A DNA stretch of 64,000 nt from Bacillus pumilus (lineage in GTDB: Bacteria; Bacillota; Bacilli; Bacillales; Bacillaceae). Positions 44,885 to 54,879 of the stretch are shown one piece after another. The number at the start of each line of letters is the position of its first letter. Positions within the stretch are counted from its first letter, which is position 1. The position numbers and the translations under genes were made by a program. Below the pieces are notes generated by a model, which saw only the letters and a list, made by a program, of their open reading frames with translations, was not told the origin of the DNA and ran no database searches. The DNA lies in assembly GCF_900186955.1 (NCBI RefSeq), contig NZ_LT906438.1, positions 806,001 through 870,000 on the forward strand. Direction: 5' to 3'.

Positions 44885-45181
44885 GTCTCATTGCACCAAT
44901 TTTTTGAAGAAATTTGGAATTTTGTAGCAGGAAGTTGTCGTTTCATCACGAAAGAAACAGATAAGAATATGATCATAGGTCCATCGGTTGGAATATTAGT
45001 AGACATCATACATATGAAACACTCATGACAGTAAAGTTGATCTACAATGCTTTTTGAAAAAAATGAAATCGTGTCTCTAGTAGTATACGACATTTGATGG
45101 GCTGACATCATAGGATGACTTTGAACATGTTTGATTTAGGTAAGCTTGAAGCCATGATAGAAGAAAGTGAGGATATCTACC
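44885..45181 (+). other. Intergenic region with a possible gene remnant
   Basis: About 300 bp without a convincing gene. From a TTG at about 44898 the plus strand can be read for about 44 codons with protein-like sequence (HQFFEEIWNFVAGSCRFITK, ending VDIIHMKHS), with no ribosome site. It is followed by a short MLFEKNEIVSLVVYDI frame. These may be decayed pieces of an older gene. Confidence 0.35.
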
Positions 45182-45463
45182 TTGAGTACATTGGAAGTGT
45201 TTCGTCAGTTTTTGGTTGACCATTATCCTGCGTTACAAGATGAACTTTGGCTAAAAGATGTTGATACCCTTCGAATCTCTCCTATTCTTCATCCTTTTCT
45301 GAAAAGCAAGCTGCCAGAGGGGATCGAAAAATTCACTTGTGTCCTATTCACGCAGCAGACAGATCAAACCGCTGCACCGCTCAAAGTATACCTTCTATTA
45401 GATGAATATGAGCAATCACTTTATGCCATTGATTTGATGAATGAACAAATAGTGCTTCATTAA
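45182..45463 (+). CDS. Hypothetical ~93-residue protein, paralogue of the gene at 54500
   Basis: Small soluble protein with the conserved core DVDTLRISPILHP then KLPEGIEKFTCVLFTQQT then YAIDLMNE. It shares this core closely with the protein at 54500-54826. Family not recognised. TTG 45182 has GTGAGGAT upstream and aligns with the paralogue; GTG 45167 is the alternative. Together the two paralogues bracket the adhesin-sortase locus. Confidence 0.65.
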   Translation: MSTLEVFRQFLVDHYPALQDELWLKDVDTLRISPILHPFLKSKLPEGIEKFTCVLFTQQTDQTAAPLKVYLLLDEYEQSLYAIDLMNEQIVLH

Positions 45464-45473
45464 TACAGAAGCA

Positions 45474-45509
45474 AAAAGCTGCTTGAGAGCCCCTCAGCAG
45501 CTTTTTTTT
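45474..45509. terminator. Terminator between the small protein and the Mga-like regulator
   Basis: Stem AAAAGCTGCT / AGCAGCTTTT, T-run; between convergent genes. Confidence 0.85.
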
Positions 45510-45517
45510 GATGAACA

Positions 45518-47029
45518 TTAGCCTGTCAGATCAACCAATCTTGAGTGCAAGTTGTCCAATTCTTTCTTTGTTGGAAAAGAGCTAATCAGCAGCGTAGACC
45601 GCCCGAATTGAATCGGAAGCTCAGTATCAGTCACAATCATATCAATCCCAAGCTGATCCATCGTGACATCATTTAATGTATTCTCTGGACTTGTGAAAAT
45701 GTGAATGAGAGGAGGCACGCTTAATTTAATTAAATCAGCAATAAACAAGCTATGATAATAGCCTAATGTTGAAATAACAAAAATGTTCAGCGCGTTTCTC
45801 CGTTCCATCTCCAAATGAACAAGTCCTCTCCAGGAAGACGTAATCATACGAATCAATTCACGTTCATTTTTCACAAAAGAACCGAGGATATCGTCTGTTT
45901 TTAGCTCTTGGATGATATGAGTAATCCTCGAATAGAAGTAAGGAAACTGTTTTTTCACCTCTGATAAATAGCTCGATTTCTTTTTGAAAAGGAACCCATC
46001 TCTCACGGTAATTTCATTGGAATACACATAATATTGGAGAAGAATGAGTGTCATCACCTTGCGATTCGCTATTTCTTGATGAAAAATCGACTCCAATTGG
46101 TTGATAAATGAATGAATGGCATCATAAAGTCGTGGGGTATGTGACTGAAAGAACGTCAATTTTTCTTCGACAGTTTCAATTGATTTAAAGTGTCCAATAG
46201 CTGGTTCAATCAATAGCAAAAAGACAAATTCATGATGATCCAGCGTCACATCAAATACGTCTTTGGTCATTCGGCAAATATGCTCTTCCCATGTTTGGAT
46301 TTGATCATAGATCCCTTTGGCTACAGAAGTTTGTTTTTCCTCTTTCATTGAGTACGTATATTTACGGCTTATTGTGAAATTTTTCCTCATTCGGTGAATG
46401 GAAACGGCAAACCATAGGCAGTATTTATCTATCGCCACATCTGGCACATTGACTTCTAGCACCTGAAATAGCTCCTGTAATAAATCAACTGCATCTTGCT
46501 TTTGAATATCATCGAATGGCCAAAGCCGGCTTCCATACACTTCAAACAAAAATTCAACAAAGAATTGACGAATCTCCTTCTCATTTCCATGGAACTGCAT
46601 ACTATCTGGGCGCAATTCAATGTCATAAGAGATAAGAATGGAATTGATTTTATGAATGGTGTTGTACAATGTGGATCTACTGATATTAAGCGTGTCCATC
46701 CATTCATAGAAGGACCTGTTTTGTTCGAAAAAAATGCCATCAATCAATCGAATTTCAATCGTATCTTTTAAAATTTCCTTGATATAGTAGTCCACTCGTA
46801 TCGTCTGTGTATAACAAATGGAGATGCCTTGTCTTGGCTTTATGTGGATTAACGGCTCACCGTTCTCTGTTTTGAACGATTTCATTTGTTCTAAATCGCT
46901 TTGGATGGCACGAACCGAACCGATATGTTCATTCGATATCTCTTGAAGGCTCCACCACTTATTTTTAGATACAAGCAGTTTTAAAATGTTTATCCATCTC
47001 TTTGATTTATTATCAATGAGCTCCATCAA
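45518..47029 (-). CDS. Mga-like transcriptional regulator
   Basis: Protein of 503 residues of the Mga/PRD-containing activator type. N-terminal helix-turn-helix (WWSLQEISNEHIGSVRAIQSDLEQ), second HTH_Mga-like helix-turn-helix (MDTLNISRSTLYNTIHKINSIL, quoted in part), long helical PRD-like middle, and an EIIB-like C-terminal domain (IFVISTLGYYHSLFIADLI). Mga proteins switch on surface adhesin genes in streptococci. This gene is divergent from the giant adhesin with a 716-bp region between, so it is the likely regulator of adhesin and sortase. Confidence 0.85.
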   Translation of the reverse strand: MMELIDNKSKRWINILKLLVSKNKWWSLQEISNEHIGSVRAIQSDLEQMKSFKTENGEPLIHIKPRQGISICYTQTIRVDYYIKEILKDTIEIRLIDGIFFEQNRSFYEWMDTLNISRSTLYNTIHKINSILISYDIELRPDSMQFHGNEKEIRQFFVEFLFEVYGSRLWPFDDIQKQDAVDLLQELFQVLEVNVPDVAIDKYCLWFAVSIHRMRKNFTISRKYTYSMKEEKQTSVAKGIYDQIQTWEEHICRMTKDVFDVTLDHHEFVFLLLIEPAIGHFKSIETVEEKLTFFQSHTPRLYDAIHSFINQLESIFHQEIANRKVMTLILLQYYVYSNEITVRDGFLFKKKSSYLSEVKKQFPYFYSRITHIIQELKTDDILGSFVKNERELIRMITSSWRGLVHLEMERRNALNIFVISTLGYYHSLFIADLIKLSVPPLIHIFTSPENTLNDVTMDQLGIDMIVTDTELPIQFGRSTLLISSFPTKKELDNLHSRLVDLTG

Positions 47030-47745
47030 ACAACTAACTCCTTCCCTTGGCTTGCCTCTATATTATGAAGTTCACTTAAAGAACATTTGATTCTCAAAAT
47101 AGGCATGAAATGATTGTAATGTTTAGGCTAAATCGTTTTGTCTTCACTTTTCATGATAAAAGAGAAAAAAATTAGACGAAAACAAATGTTATGCCCTGAT
47201 TCTCCATATTTTTCATTTATAAAGTGGTAAGTAAGCCATGAATCCTATAAAAATGGATCATTTTAGATATTTTGTTTATTTTTTTGCTGTTGAAACGGTA
47301 AATGTAAGAATAAAACGCAGCAACTTTTTGATTACCATATGAAAGGGAGTAGAAAGGAATGCGATTTATATAATGCTGAACTGTCTCACCTTACATACGA
47401 TATGATACATGCTTGTTTCATATGAACGAACCATATGTGAGTACATGCTTATATATGCATGTACACATTATTTATTGTTCATTCCAGTATAAATAGAAAA
47501 ATTCACATTTATTCTTTTCACGATCCTCTCACTATTCCTCATTTCTATAGACCCCTATCCAGTTATTATATCCACTACTCATGATTCCCTTTCAAGCTCA
47601 TGATTGATCAACTCATTTTATTCATAGGGTCTTAAGGGGCAAATTTTTAGAAAATATTTGATCAGAAGCGGAGTGATTGATCTGACAGTATACAAATGAT
47701 TTTTTTAGCATGGTTGAAAATTAATTTTAGAAAAGGGTGGATGTA
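47030..47745. promoter_or_regulatory. Long regulatory region between Mga-like gene and adhesin
   Basis: A 716-bp AT-rich region without a gene. It carries a perfect inverted repeat GTACATGC-8-GCATGTAC at 47441-47464 and smaller palindromes next to it (TTCATATGAA at 47418-47427 and several CATATG/ACATGC boxes), probably regulator sites. No single sigma-A promoter stands out. Confidence 0.55.
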
Positions 47746-50700
47746 TTGAAAAGAATATTGTCATTGGCTCTCATCGCGGTGTTAGTCATACAGTCTAGTA
47801 TATTAGGAATCTTGCCTTTAGCAGGGGCACAAGCAAAAGAAAGCCAAGAAAACATTTATGGAGATATTGAGTTTGCTGATAGCGAAGGAAACAAGTTATC
47901 AAACATGGAAGATCAGCAAGTCAGAAAGGCAATTGTCCATTGGTCGATAAAAGGAATCGATCTAAAAAAACAATATCCGTATGTTCTCACTCTTCCTTCA
48001 GCCATACAGGTAGAGAAGGAACAGAAGGAACCCATTACTGTGGGTGACATACTTGTTGGTGAGTATACCGTTTCAAAACAAAATGAAGTGACGGTCATAT
48101 TTAAAGAAGATGTTGAACTTGATCCAAATTTAGAAGGATCAATAAACATAGATGTCACCAGTATAGCTGAGCCAAAAGAGAAAACAAAGCAAAACGAGCG
48201 TGAAGAAAGCCTTCCAAAAGATGACTCAACCTCATCTGAAAAAGACGATAAGAATCAAGAAGCCGCTCAAACGAAACAAAGCGATGAAGATGAATTACTA
48301 AAAAACAAAGTGAACGTATCTAAGCGTGTAGGGCTGCAAAGTGTTTCAAAACAAATGCTGATACAAGAAAATCTCCTCACTGATGCGAAATTAATATTTG
48401 AAGATCAGGAAGGAAATTCAGTTGATAAGCCTGACATCAACTCGCTTATTTCCATTAACTATGAGTGGGCGATCCCAAATGGTCATAGCTATAATGGCGG
48501 GGATGAATTCCATTTCAAGGTTCCAGAGGAATTAGTGATTTATGAAAAAATCGATCGTCTCGAGATGAAATTTAATCAGGTAACCATTGGTTATTTTTCT
48601 GTAGATGAGAGCGGAAATGCCTCCATCGAATTCACTGACTTTATCAAACAATATTCAAATATCCATGGAACACTTCAAGTGTGGACGCAATTAGATCAAA
48701 AAACAGTCATTACTGAAGAAAAAGAAGTGGTCATTACCCCGATTGAAGGCAAAGATACGATATCGATCCCGATTCAATACATTCCAAATGGTCCAAACGT
48801 CTCTAAAAAGGGAGAACCAAATCGATCTTACAATGCTGAAACCATTCAATGGACAGTCGATTTTAATATGGACTTAGACGATGTGAAACAAGCGAGACTT
48901 TTAGATCCGATTCAAGAAGGTCAAGCGTTAAAGAAAGATTCAATCAAGCTTTATCGTGTTGATACAAAGCTAAATGGTGAAACATCGCTTGGTCAGCTGC
49001 TTGACGAAAACCACTACACAATTGGCCAAACAGCAGATGGTCAAGATTTCACGATTGAATTTAAAGATGACGTGCATCTAGCTTACCGTTTAATGTATGA
49101 AACGGACATTACGAATCAAGATCAGTCTGCGTTTCGTAATAAAGCGTCCCTTGTCTCTGCTGATAAAGTGATTAGTTCAGCAGAAGGAACAGTGAATGTG
49201 ACAAGAGGCAGTCCTTTAAATAAAAAAGCCGCCCACTACGATCCAGTCACACAAACAATTACGTGGGAAATTCGTTACAACTATAACGAAAAAAAGATTG
49301 CTGAAAAGGATGCTTTGTTAGAAGACTTCTTTAATGGCACACAGGCGCTGATTTCTGATTCAATTCAAGTCAAGGAAGTCACAATTGATCAGGATGGCAA
49401 AGAATCAGGAACAAAAGCGTTTGGAAATTATGTGGTTCAACCTCAAAAAAAGGATGAACAAAACGGGTTTACCTTGCAATTCAATCAAGATATTCAATCG
49501 GCTTATCTCATCACATATCAAACAAAAGCAACCGAGCGGATTTTCGAAGCTGAAGAGATTATCAATACTGTAACAGCTGGCAAAGAGAGCAAACAAGGGA
49601 AGCAAAGAATTGATCAACAAATTCTAACGAAAAATCATGGAACACCGAATTACAAGAACAAGACCATTCCATGGCGTATCACCTTCAACAAAGATCAACA
49701 AACCATGAACAACGTGATATTAAAAGATACGTTTACAAACGAAGGATTGACGCTGCAAAAAGATAGTTTAAAAGTGACAACAGGTAATACAGTGCTTGAA
49801 GAAGGCACAGATTATCAAATCGTTGAACATGCAAATGGATTTGATATTCAATTTATGAAAGAAATCAAGACAGAACATACCGTCACATATACAACGTCTT
49901 TTGATTATGAAAAAAGAGCAGATAAAGATCAAAAGAACCTGCGTAATCATGTAAAGCTTGAATGGGTAAATGAAGATGGCAAGGATTTGACGAAGGAAAA
50001 TCAATCTGTCTTCACGCCTGACACATACACGCAGTCAAATGGGTTCAAGAACGGAACATATGATGCAAAGAAAAAAGAGATCACATGGAATATCGGTGTG
50101 AACTATAACTTGAAACATTTAGAAGAGGCGAAAATCGAGGATTTCATTCAAGGAAATCAGCGTTTGCTTAAAGATTCAATCACCGTCTACTCGCTTGATT
50201 TACAAGGCGGGGAAAATGGAGCGGAAGAAAAAGAGGTATTAGCGAAAGAACATTATGACATCAAATTCCTTGAAAATGAAAAAGGAGAATCAGGCTTCGA
50301 AGTCATTTTCAAACATGCCATTGATTCCCCATACAAAATCACGTATCAAACAAGTGTTGAAGGAATGGATTTAGTACAGAAAACCTACGAAAATAAAGCG
50401 ACCCTTTTTGATGGAAAGACGAAAGAATCAGACGTGAATGCTGTGGTGTCCATTCCAAATGGAGGGAAATACACGAGCAAATCAGGAAATCAACAAGGGA
50501 AAGTCATTGATTGGAAACTGAATATCAACTTTGGTCAATCAACAGTCCAAGATGCGACGATTATAGACCATCCGAGCAGTAACCAAGCGATAATAGAAAA
50601 CTCATTTCATCTCTATTCGACGACAATAGATGAAAAGGGGCAAGTGACCAAAAAGGAAGAGCTGGAAAAAGGGAAGGACTATGAACTAGACCTTGAATTC

Positions 50701-53700
50701 GATCCAGATTCTTTTCAAATCAAATTTAAAGAAGAAATCACGAGACCATATATTTTAGAATACCAATCTCTCATTTTAGATAAGGTGGGAAGTACACTTC
50801 AAAACGAAGTAACGTTTAGAGGTGAAAATGTAAAAGAAATCAAAAAGGAATCCGAAGCCTCAATTGTGGTCAAACGCACCGCTGGTATGGGAGATGGCAC
50901 AGGAGCGATTGGCGCTTTAACCATTAAAAAGGTAGATGCGAGTAGTGGAAAAGCGCTAAAAGGAGCAAGCTTTTCTCTGACTGATGCTGCGAGCGGTATC
51001 GTCATTGGAACAAAGACAACAGATGAAGAAGGAGCTCTTCGATTTGATCGTCTTCTATATGGTGACTATATCGTGACAGAAGAGAAAGCACCTGATGGTT
51101 ATATTAAGACGAAGGAACCAATCAATGTAACGATTGATCAGCCCTACGAATCAGGAGATCAAGCGAAAACAGGAAATAGCATGACGGTGCAAAACCAAGA
51201 AATCCGCCAGCATGTCCAGTTAACGAAAAAAGACAAAGAGACGGGTGCGGTATTAGAGAATGCAGAATTTGAACTGAAAAATGAATCTGGAGATACCGTC
51301 CAAACCCATTTGAAAACGGACGATAAAGGAGAAATCCTTTTCAAACATCTTGAGCCAGGTTCCTATTATTTTGTTGAGACAAACGCACCGAAAGGCTATC
51401 AATTAAATCAGCAAAAATGGCCGTTCACAATCAAAGAAAATCAAACAGAAACAACGATTGTCACTGCAGTAAATGACATCATCAAAGGCTCTGCTGAATT
51501 GAGCAAAATAGGTGAAGGCGGAGAGAGACTAGAAGGTGCACAGTTCAAGCTCTTAGATCAAGACGGGCATGAGCTAAATGGTTCGCTTGTTACAGGAGAA
51601 AATGGCAAGATCACGATAAACGAACTAAGACCGGGTACGTATCAGCTCATTGAAACAAAAGCACCTGATGGTTATGTATTAGATGAAACACCAATCAAAT
51701 TTGAAGTACCACTCGATCCAACAGAACCAGTCATCATTTCACAAAAGAACCTATATGAAACAAGTGCATTAGAAGTGATGAAAGAAGGGGAAGATGGTAA
51801 GAAGCTTCAAGGTGTTCGATTTGAAATCACGGATCAAAATGACGAAGTTGTACGTAAAGATTTGACAACAGATAAAGATGGGAAGCTTTTGGTCGATAAC
51901 CTCAAACCGGGCAAATATCAGCTTGTCGAGACAGAGAGTATTGATGGTTATCAAAAGAAAAATAAACCTTATCCGTTTACCATCGAAATCGCACAAAAAA
52001 CACCGGCAGAGATCAAAGTGATCAATGATCTCAAAACTGGAGCTGTCCAGCTCACGAAGCTTGGTGAAAAGAATGAAGCGCTTGAAGGAGCAGAATTCAA
52101 GCTTGTAGATGCAAATGGAAAAGAGATGAAAACAGGTCTCGTCACTGATCAGAACGGGGAAATCATCGTCAACGATCTTAAACCTGGAACCTATCAGTTT
52201 GTTGAAACGAAGGCTCCATTCGGTCATGAGCTTGACGAAACACCTGTCACTTTTGCTATTCCATTTAACCCTGAGAAGCTGGTCAGTGTGACAAAAGAAA
52301 ATAGCCGTACAACAGGTGGAGTGCTGTTACACAAAAAAGGCGAAGAGGGGAAATCATTAGAAGGGGTTGTCTTTGATCTATCTGATGCCAAAGGAAAGAT
52401 AGTGGCAGGAGGAGAAGGGATTACAACCAATCAGGATGGAAAAATCACCTTCACAGGTCTAAAACCTGGAACCTATCAATTTGTTGAAAGAAAGAGTCTT
52501 GAAGGCTATGAATTGAGTGCGAAACCACTTGTCTTTGAAGTTGAATTAGGTCAAAAAGAATGGATTCAAGTGGAGGCGATCAATCAGCTCAAGAAAGGTT
52601 CTGTAGAACTCACAAAAATAGGGGAAGAAAAGGAAAGATTGAAAGGCGCAGAATTTACACTTTTCAATGACGATGGTAAAGAATTGATGTCAGGTTTAAC
52701 AACCAACGAAAAAGGCATCATCACTGTCCACGATTTGAAACCAGGTGCTTATCAATTGGTTGAAACGAAGGCTCCTTTTGGACATAAACTTGATGCAGAA
52801 CCAGTAGACTTTCAGATTGATTTCAATCCAAATCAACTGGTGAAAGTGACAAAAGAAAATGTTCGGATGACTAGTGCTGTGCAGCTTCAGAAAAAAGGAG
52901 AAGATGGTCAGTTGCTCAATGGAGTGACCTTCGATCTGCTTGATGAGCACGATCAACGTATAAAGAAAGACTTAAAGACAGACCAAAACGGTCAACTAAC
53001 AGTCGATCAACTGAAGCCAGGAACCTATCAATTTGTCGAAACAGCGAGCATTGCCGGCTATGAATTGGATCAGACACCTGTCTCATTTAAGATTCGTTTA
53101 GGTCAAGACAAACCAGCCAAAGTAGAAATGATTAACAAGCTGACGCCGGGAGCAGTGGAACTGACCAAAGTGGATGATGAGGGACATACGCTGGAAAATG
53201 CAGAGTTTGCTCTTCTAAGTAAAGAAGGGAAAACGTTGAAGAAATCACTTGTAACCGATCAAAAAGGAAAGCTTCTCATCAACGATCTAAAACCGGGAGA
53301 ATATCAATTCGTTGAAACGAAAGCACCTCATGGCTATCAATTGGATAAACAGCCGATCCTGTTCACAATTGAGAAAAATCAGCAGAAGCCGCTTCAATTA
53401 ACAGCGAAGAATCACTTGATCTTAGGAAGTCTGCGTATCATAAAGGTAGACCAGCAGACAGATAGAACTTTAAAAGGTGCTGCCTTTGACATTCGTACAA
53501 AAACCGGGAAAACCATAAAATCTGTGACAACAGGAAAAGACGGAGAAGCCATTGTTAAAGGGCTTAAACCTGGTGAATATACACTCACAGAGACGAAAGC
53601 TCCAAATGGTTATGTAGCTTTAAAGAAACCACTCGCTTTTACAATTCAAATGGGCGAAGTGGAGATCAAGACATTGATTGTGAAAAATGCTCCAGTGAAG

Positions 53701-53883
53701 AATGAAGAGGACCACACGAATCCTCCAGCCTCACCTAAAGGGGATCAACATCCACCTCATGACTCAAACGGTGAGCTGCCAAAGACTGGAGAAGAATGGC
53801 TGCGTTACTTGATGTATGCAGGGATTTTACTAGCAGCTTCTGGAACTGTTCTTCTTGTTGTCAGAAGAAGAACCATTCAGTAA
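47746..53883 (+). CDS. Giant LPKTG-anchored adhesin with ten SpaA/Cna-B domains
   Basis: Cell-wall surface protein of 2045 residues. Start TTG 47746 after AAAAGGGTGG gives a signal peptide MKRILSLALIAVLVIQ...GAQA (about 1-30). Then come Cna/SdrD-like adhesive regions, including five similar ~140-residue modules starting near 48790, 49210, 49633, 50029 and 50461 (each with a WxI/V strand such as ITWEIRYNYN). Ten SpaA (Cna-B) domains run from 50911 to about 53700, each with a Lys strand (ELTKIG) and a VETKAP-like Glu, consistent with internal isopeptide bonds. The end is LPKTG (about 2011-2015), a membrane helix and RRR. It probably binds host or surface material. The sortase gene follows. Confidence 0.92.
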   Translation: MKRILSLALIAVLVIQSSILGILPLAGAQAKESQENIYGDIEFADSEGNKLSNMEDQQVRKAIVHWSIKGIDLKKQYPYVLTLPSAIQVEKEQKEPITVGDILVGEYTVSKQNEVTVIFKEDVELDPNLEGSINIDVTSIAEPKEKTKQNEREESLPKDDSTSSEKDDKNQEAAQTKQSDEDELLKNKVNVSKRVGLQSVSKQMLIQENLLTDAKLIFEDQEGNSVDKPDINSLISINYEWAIPNGHSYNGGDEFHFKVPEELVIYEKIDRLEMKFNQVTIGYFSVDESGNASIEFTDFIKQYSNIHGTLQVWTQLDQKTVITEEKEVVITPIEGKDTISIPIQYIPNGPNVSKKGEPNRSYNAETIQWTVDFNMDLDDVKQARLLDPIQEGQALKKDSIKLYRVDTKLNGETSLGQLLDENHYTIGQTADGQDFTIEFKDDVHLAYRLMYETDITNQDQSAFRNKASLVSADKVISSAEGTVNVTRGSPLNKKAAHYDPVTQTITWEIRYNYNEKKIAEKDALLEDFFNGTQALISDSIQVKEVTIDQDGKESGTKAFGNYVVQPQKKDEQNGFTLQFNQDIQSAYLITYQTKATERIFEAEEIINTVTAGKESKQGKQRIDQQILTKNHGTPNYKNKTIPWRITFNKDQQTMNNVILKDTFTNEGLTLQKDSLKVTTGNTVLEEGTDYQIVEHANGFDIQFMKEIKTEHTVTYTTSFDYEKRADKDQKNLRNHVKLEWVNEDGKDLTKENQSVFTPDTYTQSNGFKNGTYDAKKKEITWNIGVNYNLKHLEEAKIEDFIQGNQRLLKDSITVYSLDLQGGENGAEEKEVLAKEHYDIKFLENEKGESGFEVIFKHAIDSPYKITYQTSVEGMDLVQKTYENKATLFDGKTKESDVNAVVSIPNGGKYTSKSGNQQGKVIDWKLNINFGQSTVQDATIIDHPSSNQAIIENSFHLYSTTIDEKGQVTKKEELEKGKDYELDLEFDPDSFQIKFKEEITRPYILEYQSLILDKVGSTLQNEVTFRGENVKEIKKESEASIVVKRTAGMGDGTGAIGALTIKKVDASSGKALKGASFSLTDAASGIVIGTKTTDEEGALRFDRLLYGDYIVTEEKAPDGYIKTKEPINVTIDQPYESGDQAKTGNSMTVQNQEIRQHVQLTKKDKETGAVLENAEFELKNESGDTVQTHLKTDDKGEILFKHLEPGSYYFVETNAPKGYQLNQQKWPFTIKENQTETTIVTAVNDIIKGSAELSKIGEGGERLEGAQFKLLDQDGHELNGSLVTGENGKITINELRPGTYQLIETKAPDGYVLDETPIKFEVPLDPTEPVIISQKNLYETSALEVMKEGEDGKKLQGVRFEITDQNDEVVRKDLTTDKDGKLLVDNLKPGKYQLVETESIDGYQKKNKPYPFTIEIAQKTPAEIKVINDLKTGAVQLTKLGEKNEALEGAEFKLVDANGKEMKTGLVTDQNGEIIVNDLKPGTYQFVETKAPFGHELDETPVTFAIPFNPEKLVSVTKENSRTTGGVLLHKKGEEGKSLEGVVFDLSDAKGKIVAGGEGITTNQDGKITFTGLKPGTYQFVERKSLEGYELSAKPLVFEVELGQKEWIQVEAINQLKKGSVELTKIGEEKERLKGAEFTLFNDDGKELMSGLTTNEKGIITVHDLKPGAYQLVETKAPFGHKLDAEPVDFQIDFNPNQLVKVTKENVRMTSAVQLQKKGEDGQLLNGVTFDLLDEHDQRIKKDLKTDQNGQLTVDQLKPGTYQFVETASIAGYELDQTPVSFKIRLGQDKPAKVEMINKLTPGAVELTKVDDEGHTLENAEFALLSKEGKTLKKSLVTDQKGKLLINDLKPGEYQFVETKAPHGYQLDKQPILFTIEKNQQKPLQLTAKNHLILGSLRIIKVDQQTDRTLKGAAFDIRTKTGKTIKSVTTGKDGEAIVKGLKPGEYTLTETKAPNGYVALKKPLAFTIQMGEVEIKTLIVKNAPVKNEEDHTNPPASPKGDQHPPHDSNGELPKTGEEWLRYLMYAGILLAASGTVLLVVRRRTIQ
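51487..53148 (+). repeat. Three tandem ~555-bp two-domain repeats in the adhesin
   Basis: SpaA domains 3-8 alternate in type: domains 3, 5 and 7 (starting 51487, 52039, 52597) have ETKAPxG(Y/H), while 4, 6 and 8 have (D/E/A)GYxxxx after ESI, KSL or ASI instead of KAP. The two-domain unit repeats with a spacing of 552, 558 and 552 bp. It grew by duplication of pairs, not of single domains. Confidence 0.8.
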
Positions 53884-53904
53884 AAGGAAGGAACGAGTGT
53901 ATTG

Positions 53905-54507
53905 ATGAAAAAAAGAACCTTATTAGGCAGCTTTTTGGTGGTCACGGGGCTGATACTCACCTCCGTTCCTTTTCTATATGAGTGGCGGACTTCTCAGGAG
54001 ACAGCAGCAATGGAACAGGCATTAAAGATGATTGAAGAAAATGAAAGTGATGCCCTTTCTTCAATTCCACATTTAACTGTGTCAGAAGAAGACCTGCGAG
54101 ATGTGATGGAGCTAGAGATCCCGTCAATTGATTTAAACGAAAAAGTGCTTCCTGTTACATCAAAAGAAAATTTAGGTATAGCACTGACTCAAATTAAATC
54201 TCATCAAATGCCAGGTGAAGGGAATTTCACGATTGCAGGGCATAGAGGATATAGAGGCGACCGGCTTTTCAGGCAGCTGCCAGAGGTGCCGAAGGGAGAA
54301 AAAGTCGTCTTACATCATCAAGCGGAAACATATGAATATAAAATTGTCAGCTCAGCTACGATTGAACCGACGGATGTTGATGTACTAAAGGATCGCGGGA
54401 AAAATGAACTGACATTGATCACTTGTACTCTTGATGGTCAGAAACGATTTGTCTTAAAAGGAATACGAATCAATGCTTCAAAGGGTGAGCAACCGTCGGA
54501 TGTATAA
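53905..54507 (+). CDS. Sortase, class D-like
   Basis: Membrane-anchored transpeptidase of 200 residues. N-terminal signal-anchor (about 7-25), sortase barrel with the catalytic His in AGHRGYRG, Cys in TLITCTLDG and Arg in RFVLKG. It directly follows the adhesin (21 bases), so it likely attaches that LPKTG protein to peptidoglycan. The class is uncertain: length and architecture fit class D. ATG 53905 or the adjoining TTG 53902 are both possible starts. Confidence 0.9.
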   Translation: MKKRTLLGSFLVVTGLILTSVPFLYEWRTSQETAAMEQALKMIEENESDALSSIPHLTVSEEDLRDVMELEIPSIDLNEKVLPVTSKENLGIALTQIKSHQMPGEGNFTIAGHRGYRGDRLFRQLPEVPKGEKVVLHHQAETYEYKIVSSATIEPTDVDVLKDRGKNELTLITCTLDGQKRFVLKGIRINASKGEQPSDV

Positions 54508-54826
54508 CACCAACATAATAGATGATGGATACGATGGAAAAGCAACGCTCACGATCGACATGTTACACCAATTGTTATCAGAGCATTATCCAACATTAAA
54601 AAACGAACGTTGGGATGTTGATGTAGATACAATTCGGACTTCGCCTATTCTTCATCCTATATTAAAAAGAAAGCTTCCAATTGGTATCGAAAAATTCACC
54701 TGTGTGTTGTTTACGCAGCAGACACCAGCTTTTGGAGAACCTTTGATAGTGTACTTTTTATTAGATGAGAAAGGCGAATCGATTTACGCAATGGATCTCT
54801 TGCTCGAGCAGCATGATCCACATTAA
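54500..54826 (+). CDS. Hypothetical ~108-residue protein, paralogue of the gene at 45182
   Basis: Same core as the protein at 45182 (DVDTIRTSPILHP, KLPIGIEKFTCVLFTQQT, YAMDLL). ATG 54500 overlaps the end of the sortase gene by 8 bases, suggesting coupled translation; the frame also has GTG 54485 and ATG 54473 upstream. Unknown function. Presence beside the sortase and beside the Mga-like gene ties the family to this locus. Confidence 0.68.
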   Translation: MYNTNIIDDGYDGKATLTIDMLHQLLSEHYPTLKNERWDVDVDTIRTSPILHPILKRKLPIGIEKFTCVLFTQQTPAFGEPLIVYFLLDEKGESIYAMDLLLEQHDPH

Positions 54827-54835
54827 ACGAGAACT

Positions 54836-54870
54836 AAAAAAGGAAGGGGCTTTGACTCCCTTCCTTTTTT
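54836..54870. terminator. Bidirectional terminator
   Basis: Stem AAAAAAGGAAGGG / CCCTTCCTTTTTT between convergent genes. Confidence 0.9.
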
Positions 54871-54879
54871 GTCATTCAA

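Noticed and set aside
51487..53148. Regular repeats as a CRISPR or satellite array
   Set aside because: They are in-frame protein domain repeats of about 280 bp with diverged codons, inside an LPKTG adhesin.
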